A DNA stretch of 7,787 bases from CAYLNK01 sp964384675 (GTDB taxonomy: Bacteria; Acidobacteriota; Thermoanaerobaculia; UBA5066), in assembly GCA_964384675.1 (NCBI GenBank), contig CAYLNK010000318.1, positions 1 through 7,787 of the forward strand. The letters run 5' to 3'. Both the position numbers and the translations under genes were made by a program. The notes under the pieces are model-generated. The model was given only the letters and a program-made list of their open reading frames with translations. It had not been told where the DNA came from and searched no databases. Shown piece by piece: positions 1 through 6,366 of the stretch (positions are counted from its first letter, which is position 1; each line of letters opens with the position of its first letter).

Positions 1-75
1 CGGGCCGGCTCGCTCCGCGGCGCGACGGGCGTCTTCGCCGCCAAGCTCGCCTGGTGCGCGGGGGCGGCGTCGTGA
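1..75 (+). CDS. 3' end of an unidentified upstream gene (partial)
   Basis: The frame starting at base 1 is open from the window edge to a TGA at 73-75. It gives 24 residues ending FAAKLAWCAGAAS. The TGA overlaps the GTG start of the radical SAM gene in a GTGA arrangement at 72-75, the usual sign of translationally coupled genes in one operon. This overlap is the main reason to believe the frame is real. The tail has a short hydrophobic run (VFAAKLAW), but 24 residues are too few to name a family. If the gene is real, it is co-transcribed with the radical SAM gene. It could also be a chance open frame in GC-rich DNA. Confidence 0.5.
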   Translation, partial: RAGSLRGATGVFAAKLAWCAGAAS

Positions 76-1133
76 ACCCCCGCATCGCGCTGACGCACTT
101 CGCGACCGACCGCTGCAACGCCCGCTGCGGACACTGCTTCAACGGCACCGAGCTGAACCGCGGCGCCCGCCTCCTCGACGACGTCGAGCTCGCCGCGCTC
201 GGCGAGCACGGCTTCGACACGGTGAGCCTCTCGGGCGGAGAGCCGTTCCTGCGGGCCGACCTCGCGCGCGTGGCCGCGCTCCTGACCCGTGGCGACGCCG
301 ACCTCTTCGTGCCGACGAACGGGCTCCAGCCGGAGCGGACGGCGGAGGAGGTGGGTCGCCTCCTCGGCGGTCCGGGCCGGGGGGCGATCGTCGTGTCGGT
401 CTCGCTCGACGGCCCGCCCCGTGTCCACGACCGCTTCCGCGGCGTGCCGGGGGGCTACGACCGGGCCGTCGAGACGCTGCGGCTCCTGGCGCCGCTGAAG
501 AGCGGAAGCCGTCGCCTCAGGCTGAAGGTCGGAACGGTGCTGTGCGACGAGACCGTCGGTTCCCTGTCCGAGCTCCTCGACGCCGTGCTCACGATCGACG
601 GCGTCGACTTCCACGACATGGAGATCCTGCGCGGGGAGCCGCTCCGGCCCTCGCTTGCGCCGCCGTCCGTCGCCGAGCTCGACGTGCTCAAGCCGGCGAT
701 CTTCCGGGCGTGGGCGCGCTACGCCTTCTTCGGGCGCCGGCGCCCGTTCGCGTCGCGGCTCGCGCTCGCTCTCAAGAAGTACGTCTTCGAGCTCCACCTC
801 GAGACGCTCCGGAGCGGGCGGCAGCCGATCCCGTGTCTGGCCGGCGAGCGGAGCGTCGTGGTCGGGGACGACGGCGCCGTCCGTTTCTGCGAGCTGCGCG
901 AGCCGATCGGGAGCGTGCGCGAGGCTTCGCTCCCGTCGCTCCTGTCGTCCGAGACCGCTGCGGCCCAGCGGCGGAGCATCGCGCGTGGGGACTGCCGCTG
1001 CACGCAGTCGTGCCAGCAGCAGCGGAACGTCCTCGCGAGCCCGCGGGTCTGGCCCCACGTCGCTCGCTACGCGGCGAGGGAGGCCTTCGGCGTGCCGCGG
1101 CTCAGCGCGGTCGGGGTGCGGGAGAGGCCATGA
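72..1133 (+). CDS. Radical SAM protein with C-terminal twitch/SPASM-like iron-sulfur motif
   Basis: A 353-residue protein is read from GTG at 72. This start is preferred because GTGA overlaps the upstream stop and GGGGG (60-64) lies 7 bases upstream; an alternative GTG at 54 adds six residues. Radical SAM hallmarks are C15, C19 and C22 (CNARCGHC), which would hold the 4Fe-4S cluster that cleaves S-adenosylmethionine, then SGGEP at 54-58 and VSLDGPPRVHDRFRG at 110-124. The C-terminal part has C255-x12-G268-x4-C273, followed by C308-R-C310-TQS-C314. The first half matches the SPASM opening C-x(9-15)-G-x4-C; the second is shorter than a full SPASM and suggests one auxiliary cluster. The protein is expected to be cytoplasmic. 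I recall similar C-x-C-T-x-x-C tails, with a GDDGAVRFCE-like turn and an IGS/IGN segment, in radical SAM proteins of surface-polysaccharide loci. The substrate cannot be read from the sequence. The gene converges on the next gene and overlaps its end by 32 bp. Family assignment is secure; the exact reaction is unknown. Confidence 0.93.
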   Translation: MNPRIALTHFATDRCNARCGHCFNGTELNRGARLLDDVELAALGEHGFDTVSLSGGEPFLRADLARVAALLTRGDADLFVPTNGLQPERTAEEVGRLLGGPGRGAIVVSVSLDGPPRVHDRFRGVPGGYDRAVETLRLLAPLKSGSRRLRLKVGTVLCDETVGSLSELLDAVLTIDGVDFHDMEILRGEPLRPSLAPPSVAELDVLKPAIFRAWARYAFFGRRRPFASRLALALKKYVFELHLETLRSGRQPIPCLAGERSVVVGDDGAVRFCELREPIGSVREASLPSLLSSETAAAQRRSIARGDCRCTQSCQQQRNVLASPRVWPHVARYAAREAFGVPRLSAVGVRERP

Positions 1134-3657
1134 CGATCCGGAATCCGACGTTCGGCAAGCTCGTGTCGGGCGGATAGGAGAACCGGTTCGCCGAGCGGCA
1201 GAGCCGGAGCGGCGAGTCGAACGCGCCGCCCCGGATGACGCGCTCGGTGCCCGTCGCGGGCCCGGTCGGGTCCCGCTGGGCCTCGGGCCCGAACGGCGCG
1301 TACCAGTCCTGCACCCACTCCCAGACGCCTCCTTCGAACGACCCGAAGTCGCGCTGTCCCGCGGGTGTCGCGCAGTAGGCGAACCCGATGTACGCGCCAG
1401 CGCTGCACGGTGTGCAGCCGTCGTCGTCGCATCCCAGGAGATCGCCCTGGGGGAATCGTGTCGTCGTCCCGCGCCGCGCGGCCACCTCCCACTCCGCCTC
1501 CGTGGGCAGGCGCATGAGGCCACCCCCGGGAAGGTGCTGCGCGAGGAGATACGTGTTGAGCCGGTCCAGGAAGCCACCTGGGCCGGTCACGTCGGTCCAC
1601 CGGTAGCCAGCAACGGAGACGCTCGAGCGGGTCGCGGGCTGCCCGGTGGTGACGCCGATCCACTCGTCGATCGTCGCCTCGCGCTGCTGGATGAAGTACG
1701 GCGCGGTGATCGTCACCTCGTGGCGCGTCTCGTCCGCGTCGCGTCCCCGTTCCATTTCGGGCGAGCCGATGAAGCGGGGGCCCGGCGCGACGCGGAAGAG
1801 GGTCGTCGTCGATCCGCCCGGAAGGGGCAGCGACAGGGAGTCGTAGCCGTTCAGGGGCTGCGCGGCGGCGAGCGAGCCATCGCGGGACAGGTCGTCGGTC
1901 CGGACGGCGAACGCGAGCAGCTGTCCGGCGGGGACGATGTCGAGGTCGAGGCGGGATCCGTGACGGTCCTCGAGACTTCCCGGGAGGTCAGGGGTGATGA
2001 GGCCGGCGCCCGGCGGGACGGCATACGTCGCGATCGCGCGAGTGGCGCCGCCGTCCTCCACGATCGACGCGGTGACCGAGAGGGGCGTCTGGCCGGGATT
2101 GAAGAGGCCGAGCTCCGTCACGCCGTCGGCGAACGGAACGGTCTGCCGGCTCCCGAAGGTGCTCGTGGACGCGCCGACGGCCGACACACCGGTTCCGTCC
2201 TCGAGACGGGTGCGGCTCGAGGAGACGAGCGTCCTGTCGCGTCCCGCGATCTTCGCGGGCGTGATGACGAGCATCCCGGCGCCGCCGAAGGTGCGCGCCG
2301 CGTCGTCGAAGGCGAGGGTCTGGCCGGCGGTGAGCACGTAGAACTCTTCCCGCCCCGGCGTTCCCGAGGTCGTGAGGAGGCGGATCGTCACCGCCTGAGT
2401 CGACGATTCCACGTTCACGATCCGGACCTCGGTGCGTCCTTCCGGCGGTACGGGCAGGAAGGCGGCTCCCGACAGCGCGGCCGACGCAGGCACGTAGGCG
2501 AAGTCGCCGGTCCGGTTCGCGATCACGGTGGCGTACCCGGTGATGCGCGCGCCCCCGGTGGTCGCGCGGAGCGTGACGCGCCCCTCGGCCTCGCCCGACA
2601 CCCCGAGCGCGCTGAACACATCGTCGATCTGGCGGTGTCCGTACGCGGGCAGGTCGTAGGTGCGGCTGGCGCGGACGCCGCCCGAGGCATCGAGGAGGGT
2701 GACCTCGACCGACGTCCGCCCTCCCGTCGTCTCGCAGAACGCGACGTTCGTGCGGAGCTCGGACGAGGCCGCCAGGTGGGGGAGGTGCAGCAGCGTGTCG
2801 GACCCGGCCGCCGACAGGAACGAGACGGCGGGGACGAACTCGCCGTACCTCGCGCCGTCGGCGCGGCGTGCGCTGGTACGGCTGGTCGCGAGCACCTCTC
2901 CCGGGTTCGCGCGGACCTCGAGCCAGCCGGCCGCCTGCTCGAGGCCGAAGGTGGTCGCGAGCACGTCGGACAGGGTCACCAGTCCGGCGGGGGCGATGGT
3001 CATGCTCCGGCTCGAGCGGCTCGGGGAGGGCCCGGTCGTGGTGAAGACGATCTCGACCTCGGTCGTCGCGAATCCCGGATTGAGGAGCCGGAGATCGGTC
3101 TGGAAGAAGGCGCCGTTCCGTCCCTGCGCGTGGGCGGCCGCCGGGACGACGAGGGTCTGCGGCTCGCCGGCGCAGCCGGAGAGGCAGCGGAGCGACACGT
3201 CGTAGCCCTTGCCGGGGCCGTAGGCCTCGCCCTCCTCGAGGATCTCCACGGCGGGGGCCGCGTAGACGCCGTATCCGAGCACGAGCCGCGAGGCGCCGGG
3301 ACCCGCGCCGCCTCCGTGATCCTCGGCGGTGACCGTGAACGTCCCGGTCTGGTACGAGCCGTAGCAGGGCCCTCCCGTGCATTGCCAGAGACGGAGCCTC
3401 GTGTCCGCTCCGCCGCGGATCGCCGAGGTCTCGACGGCGTAGACGCCCGGGTATCTCAACGAGCCGAGGCTCACCCAGTCGACGTCGCAGTGCTCGTGCG
3501 TTTGCGTCTGATCGAGGAGGAGGCCCTTGGCCTGGGTCCTGACGTCGTCCGGTTCGTATGGGTCGTCCACGCATACCCCGTCATCGGCGCCCGGTCCGCG
3601 ACCCGCGAGGGCGAGAGCGAGGAAGCCGGACCCGACGAGGACGCTCCAGCGGTTCAT
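1102..3657 (-). CDS. Secreted PPC-like / four-repeat / FGE-sulfatase-fold protein, downstream paralogue
   Basis: An 851-residue protein from ATG at 3657. The N-terminus has a signal peptide (basic MNRW, hydrophobic core to about residue 18, small residues ALALAG). Residues about 32-157 resemble a bacterial pre-peptidase C-terminal domain: DDPYEPDD, then HEHCDVDWVSL, then GYDVSLRC. Residues about 169-600 form four degenerate ~100-residue modules; the first reads FFQTDLRLLNP, and modules end in phrases such as VLATSRT or VSSSRT. Residues about 617-843 form an FGE-sulfatase (PF03781, C-type-lectin-fold) domain: FIGSPEMERGRDADE, LPTEAEWE, GGVWEWVQDWYAPFG, RVIRGGAFD, NVGFRIV. Cysteines C743, C748, C751 and C762 cluster in this domain, and C820 sits in RLCRSANR. 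The paired catalytic cysteines of true formylglycine-generating enzymes are not seen, so a binding or structural role is more likely. The gene follows its paralogue by 15 bases. The C-terminus ASPAPRPR matches the paralogue's GSPAPSPR, so the overlap with the radical SAM gene looks genuine. Ligand and partners are unknown. Confidence 0.92.
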   Translation of the reverse strand: MNRWSVLVGSGFLALALAGRGPGADDGVCVDDPYEPDDVRTQAKGLLLDQTQTHEHCDVDWVSLGSLRYPGVYAVETSAIRGGADTRLRLWQCTGGPCYGSYQTGTFTVTAEDHGGGAGPGASRLVLGYGVYAAPAVEILEEGEAYGPGKGYDVSLRCLSGCAGEPQTLVVPAAAHAQGRNGAFFQTDLRLLNPGFATTEVEIVFTTTGPSPSRSSRSMTIAPAGLVTLSDVLATTFGLEQAAGWLEVRANPGEVLATSRTSARRADGARYGEFVPAVSFLSAAGSDTLLHLPHLAASSELRTNVAFCETTGGRTSVEVTLLDASGGVRASRTYDLPAYGHRQIDDVFSALGVSGEAEGRVTLRATTGGARITGYATVIANRTGDFAYVPASAALSGAAFLPVPPEGRTEVRIVNVESSTQAVTIRLLTTSGTPGREEFYVLTAGQTLAFDDAARTFGGAGMLVITPAKIAGRDRTLVSSSRTRLEDGTGVSAVGASTSTFGSRQTVPFADGVTELGLFNPGQTPLSVTASIVEDGGATRAIATYAVPPGAGLITPDLPGSLEDRHGSRLDLDIVPAGQLLAFAVRTDDLSRDGSLAAAQPLNGYDSLSLPLPGGSTTTLFRVAPGPRFIGSPEMERGRDADETRHEVTITAPYFIQQREATIDEWIGVTTGQPATRSSVSVAGYRWTDVTGPGGFLDRLNTYLLAQHLPGGGLMRLPTEAEWEVAARRGTTTRFPQGDLLGCDDDGCTPCSAGAYIGFAYCATPAGQRDFGSFEGGVWEWVQDWYAPFGPEAQRDPTGPATGTERVIRGGAFDSPLRLCRSANRFSYPPDTSLPNVGFRIVMASPAPRPR
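1858..3153 (-). repeat. Four tandem degenerate ~100-residue modules in the downstream paralogue
   Basis: Approximate module limits in protein residues are 169-278, 289-390, 399-497 and 505-600. Each begins with a strand ending in a hydrophobic-N-hydrophobic phrase (FFQTDLRLLNP, RTNVAF, VRIVNVES, LGLFNPG). Each continues with a strand pair and a turn (LSDVLATTFG, IDDVFSALG, FDDAARTFG, or ITPDLPGSLED). Each closes on an alternating strand such as EVLATSRT, RITGYATV, RTLVSSSRT or LLAFAVRT. Strand-rich composition suggests beta-sandwich units. The repeat is visible only at protein level and is heavily diverged, so boundaries are approximate. Confidence 0.55.
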
Positions 3658-3665
3658 GGCTCCAT

Positions 3666-3671
3666 TCCTCT
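3666..3671 (-). promoter_or_regulatory. Ribosome binding site of the downstream secreted-protein gene
   Basis: On the - strand, AGAGGA lies 8 bases before the ATG at 3657 and begins two bases after the upstream gene's TGA (3673-3675). With only 15 bases between stop and start, and no room for a promoter or terminator, the second gene is probably translated from the same message, possibly by reinitiating ribosomes. The site supports the ATG at 3657. Confidence 0.75.
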
Positions 3672-3672
3672 T

Positions 3673-6288
3673 TCAGCGCGGCGACGGGGCCGGCGACCCG
3701 ACCACGATCCGGAATCCGAGGTTGCCCTGCCGGTCGTCCGGCGGGTACGCGAATCGGTTCGCCGAGCGGCAGAGGCGGAGCGGCGAATCGAAGCCGCCGC
3801 CCCGGATGACTCGCTCGGCCCCAGTCTCGGGTCCCTTCGGATCGATCTCGGCGGCCGGTCCGAACGGGGCGTACCAGTCGGACACCCACTCCCAGAGGCC
3901 GCCGAGGAACGTCCCGGTCTGCCGCTGTGACGTGGCGGTCCCGCAGTAGTTGAACTCCACGTAGGTGTCGCACGGCACGCAGCCGTCGTCACAGCCCAGG
4001 AGGTCTCCCTGCCAGAAACGGGTCGAGCTCCCGGCGCGCGCCGCGATCTCCCATTCGGCCTCGGTCGGCAGGCGAACGAGGTCCGCGCCCGGCAGCCTCT
4101 GCGTGCGCAGATGCGAGTTGAGCTTTTCGAGGAAGCCGCCCGGCCCGGATATGTCGGTGAAGCTCGCACCGGCCTTCGGGTCGAAGGATGAGGTCGGCCT
4201 GCCGCTCATGACGGAATCCCAGTCCCGGCTCGTGACCTCGCGGTCCTGGATGTAGTACGGGGCCGTCACCGTCACGAGGTGCTGCTCCTCGTCGGCGTCG
4301 CGACCGCGCTCCGTTCCGGGTGAGCCTATCGCCCGGGTGGTGGGCGGGACCCGGGTGAGGGTCGTGACCCAGGCGCCCGGCATCGACAGGCGGATCGTGT
4401 CATAGCCCTCGAGCGGGATGGCCGCGGTGGCCAGGGTGTCGTTCGAGCGCGAGTCCGTGGCGGCGACGAGGTAGGAGACGACGGGCCCCGTATTGAGCTG
4501 CCGCGGAATGCCGAGATCGATGTCGAGCCGGGCGCCCGCCCGTTGCTCGGGGGTTCCAGGCAGCTCGAATACGGCGGTGCCGCGCAGAGGCGCGAGGGTG
4601 GTCGTCACCGGGAGACCGAGCGTGGCGCCCCCCGGCTCGACCAGGCTCATGGTCAGGCTGAGGCCCCGGTCGTTTGGGTTGAAGACGTGGAGCGAGGTCG
4701 CGCCGTCGGCGACCGGCACCGTGTAGCGGTTCGCATACGAGCCCGATATCGGCGGGCTCACCGGCACCGAGAAGCCGGTCCCGTCCTTTCGCCGCGTCCG
4801 GGCCACGGCGACGAGCGGGCTGACCTTGCCGGCGATCGCCTGGGGCGTGATCAGGAGGACGCCGGAGCCGTCGAAGGCGGACGTGGCATCGTCGATCCGG
4901 AACGTCCCCCCGGTGGGCACGAGGTACGTCACGTCCTTGGCGACCGCGGCCGAGGTGCCCGGCAGAAACCTCATCGAAACCTGCTGGGGGAAGGACTCGA
5001 GGTTCACGATGCGGACCGCCGTCTCCCCGTCCTCCGCGATGGGGAGCGAAAGGGTGTCCGTTCGCGCGGCCTGGGCGGAGACGTAGGAGTAGTCGCCGGT
5101 CTCGTTGTCGACCACCGTGGCGAAGCCGGTGATCCTCGCGGCGCTCGACATCGCCCGGAGGGTGACGCGGGCCTCCTCCAGGTCCGTCGCGCCGAGCTCC
5201 GCGAAGACGTCGTCGAGCTGGCGATGCCCGAAGGGCGGGAGCTCGTAGACGCGGCTCGCGCGCAGCTTCCCGGCGGGGTCGACGAGGCCCACCTCGACGC
5301 CGGTGCGGCCGCCTGTAACCTCGGCGAAGCCGACGTTGCTTCGCCAGGACGGGGTACGGAGCAGGTGCGGCAGGTGGAGCATCGTCTCGGGACCGGCGGC
5401 GGCCCCGTACGGGATCGCCGGGATCACCTCGCCGAACGTCGGTCCATTCTCTCGTGAGGTGTACGTGCGGCTCGTGGCGACGACCTGATCGCTGGAGGGC
5501 CTGATCTCGAGCCAGCCGAAGGCCGCCTCGAGGCCGAACGTCCCGGCGAGCACGTCGGGAAGGAGCGCCGTCTGGTTCGGGCCGATCGGGACCGTACGAC
5601 GGAGGCGCTCCGGCTGGGGTCCCGACGTCGTGAAGATCAGCTCGACCTCGAGCGTCGCGAACGCGGGGTTGAAGAGACGGAGATCGGTCCGGAAGAAGGA
5701 CCCGCTCTTTCCGCGCAGGCGTGTGACGGCCGGCAGGATCGATTCCCTCCCGGCGCCGGGACAGCCGAGGAGGCAGCGGAGCGAGACGTCGTAGCCCTTA
5801 CCGGCGCCGTACGTCTCGCCCTCCTCCAGGATCTCCAGGGCGGGGTCGTAGAGCCCGCCAGCGCCCGTCACGACGAGGCGCGAAGCTCCCGGTGTCGCGC
5901 CGCCCCCATGATCCTCCGCCGAGATCGCGAAGGTCCCCGTCTGGTGAGAGCATCCGTAGGTCGTGGCGCAGCGCCACAGACGCAGCCTCGTATCGGCGCC
6001 GCCGCGCAGCGCGGTCGTCTCGACCGCGTACACGGCTTGATACTGGAGCGAGGCGAGGCTCACCCAGTCGACGTCGCAGTGCTCGTGCGACTGGGTCTGA
6101 CCGGACTGGAGGAGCCTGGCCTGAGAGAGGGCGTCGTCCGGCTCGTAGGGGTCGTCCGTGCAGGCGTCGGCGAGGTCCGCCGCGCGATCTCCGCTCAGCG
6201 CGGTCCGGGCGGGGCCGAGCCCGGACAGGGTGAGCATCGCGAGGCACGATCCGATGAGGGCGGCGCGGCCCGTCAGGAGACGTCTCAT
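3673..6288 (-). CDS. Secreted PPC-like / four-repeat / FGE-sulfatase-fold protein, upstream paralogue
   Basis: An 871-residue protein from ATG at 6288. This start gives a normal signal peptide: MRRLLTGR, then a hydrophobic run to about residue 25, then PARTA. GTG at 6318 is an in-frame alternative that would put ten polar residues in front. GGAG directly abuts the ATG, so the ribosome site is poorly spaced. The layout matches the downstream paralogue: PPC-like domain at 44-173 (DDPYEPDD, HEHCDVDWVSL, GYDVSLRC), four ~100-residue modules at about 184-625 (the first reads FFRTDLRLFNP), and an FGE-sulfatase-fold domain at about 640-863 (AIGSPGTERGRDADE, LPTEAEWE, GGLWEWVSDWYAPFG, RVIRGGGFD, NLGFRIV). 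Conserved cysteines are C43, C71, C107, C113, C172 and C176, then C766, C770, C773, C782 and C840. They are likely to form disulfides outside the cytoplasm. This is the first gene of the likely two-gene operon and faces the divergent GT-C-like gene. The oxidase cysteine pair of true FGE is absent. Function is unknown; adhesion or ligand binding at the surface is my inference. Confidence 0.92.
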   Translation of the reverse strand: MRRLLTGRAALIGSCLAMLTLSGLGPARTALSGDRAADLADACTDDPYEPDDALSQARLLQSGQTQSHEHCDVDWVSLASLQYQAVYAVETTALRGGADTRLRLWRCATTYGCSHQTGTFAISAEDHGGGATPGASRLVVTGAGGLYDPALEILEEGETYGAGKGYDVSLRCLLGCPGAGRESILPAVTRLRGKSGSFFRTDLRLFNPAFATLEVELIFTTSGPQPERLRRTVPIGPNQTALLPDVLAGTFGLEAAFGWLEIRPSSDQVVATSRTYTSRENGPTFGEVIPAIPYGAAAGPETMLHLPHLLRTPSWRSNVGFAEVTGGRTGVEVGLVDPAGKLRASRVYELPPFGHRQLDDVFAELGATDLEEARVTLRAMSSAARITGFATVVDNETGDYSYVSAQAARTDTLSLPIAEDGETAVRIVNLESFPQQVSMRFLPGTSAAVAKDVTYLVPTGGTFRIDDATSAFDGSGVLLITPQAIAGKVSPLVAVARTRRKDGTGFSVPVSPPISGSYANRYTVPVADGATSLHVFNPNDRGLSLTMSLVEPGGATLGLPVTTTLAPLRGTAVFELPGTPEQRAGARLDIDLGIPRQLNTGPVVSYLVAATDSRSNDTLATAAIPLEGYDTIRLSMPGAWVTTLTRVPPTTRAIGSPGTERGRDADEEQHLVTVTAPYYIQDREVTSRDWDSVMSGRPTSSFDPKAGASFTDISGPGGFLEKLNSHLRTQRLPGADLVRLPTEAEWEIAARAGSSTRFWQGDLLGCDDGCVPCDTYVEFNYCGTATSQRQTGTFLGGLWEWVSDWYAPFGPAAEIDPKGPETGAERVIRGGGFDSPLRLCRSANRFAYPPDDRQGNLGFRIVVGSPAPSPR
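4414..5739 (-). repeat. Four tandem degenerate ~100-residue modules in the upstream paralogue
   Basis: Approximate residue limits are 184-293, 304-406, 413-510 and 520-625. The matching landmarks are FFRTDLRLFNP, RSNVGF, VRIVNLES and LHVFNPND at the starts. Mid-module turns are LPDVLAGTFG, LDDVFAELG, IDDATSAFDG and FELPGTPEQ. Closing strands are QVVATSRT, RITGFATV, PLVAVART and VVSYLVAATD. The order and spacing match the downstream paralogue, so the fourfold structure predates the gene duplication. No fold assignment is certain; an all-beta stalk or ligand-binding unit is the simplest reading. Confidence 0.55.
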
Positions 6289-6366
6289 CTCCAAGGTACT
6301 GGTCCCGGGTGCCGGCACCTAACGCACGACGTGAGGCGCGATCCCGAAGGGACAGTTCGGTCTATC
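6289..6366. promoter_or_regulatory. Divergent intergenic region, presumed promoters for both flanking genes
   Basis: These 78 bases separate the start of the secreted-protein operon (- strand) from the start of the GT-C-like gene (+ strand), so promoters for both directions should lie here or just inside the genes. I see no good -10 or -35 hexamers; the stretch is GC-rich and this phylum's promoter consensus is not known to me. The notable element is the palindrome at 6308-6319. A weak inverted repeat, CACG-A-CGTG (6325-6333), lies between the palindrome and the + strand gene. The regulatory role is inferred from position alone. Confidence 0.4.
6308..6319. repeat. Perfect 12-bp palindrome GGTGCCGGCACC
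   Basis: GGTGCCGGCACC reads identically on both strands and sits in the short region between two divergent genes, about 20 bases before the - strand ATG and 48 before the + strand GTG. It could be an operator for a dimeric regulator acting on both genes. If the - strand gene instead began at GTG 6318, the palindrome would cover its first codons. Short palindromes are not rare in GC-rich DNA, so function is unproven. Confidence 0.35.

Noticed and set aside
72..1133. Anaerobic sulfatase-maturating enzyme paired with the FGE-like domains through formylglycine chemistry
   Set aside because: The radical SAM protein lacks the full SPASM cysteine set of those enzymes, no sulfatase and no C/S-x-P-x-R substrate motif occurs in the window, and the FGE-like domains lack the catalytic cysteines.
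1105..1250. Variable region of a diversity-generating retroelement, since such targets often end in a C-type-lectin/FGE-like domain
   Set aside because: No reverse transcriptase or template repeat is present. The nucleotide differences between the two paralogous 3' ends (compare 3676-3830) are not concentrated at adenines, and no AAY-rich codon run is seen.
3655..3665. A three-codon micro-ORF (ATG GAG CCA TGA) before the downstream paralogue
   Set aside because: It overlaps the real start by ATGA, but the ribosome site serves the ATG at 3657 better and the peptide is too short to support a call.
655..3930. A very long + strand open frame (about 1090 codons) antisense to the secreted-protein genes
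   Set aside because: Its product is dominated by Arg, Gly, Ala and Ser without domain motifs and spans the radical SAM end and both - strand genes. Long antisense frames are expected in very GC-rich coding DNA, and the opposite strand has clear homologous domains.
4543..5457. A + strand open frame of about 300 codons inside the upstream paralogue
   Set aside because: Low-complexity Arg/Gly/Glu-rich translation lying entirely opposite a gene with recognisable domains; it is a shadow frame.
6229..6288. Lipoprotein signal in the upstream paralogue (LIGSC at residues 11-15)
   Set aside because: The hydrophobic core continues well past this cysteine and the downstream paralogue has no equivalent, so an ordinary signal peptide fits better.
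6342..6352. Small hairpin TCCC-GAA-GGGA as a terminator or regulatory stem
   Set aside because: A four-base stem with no following U-run is too weak, and the position before the + strand gene does not fit a terminator.
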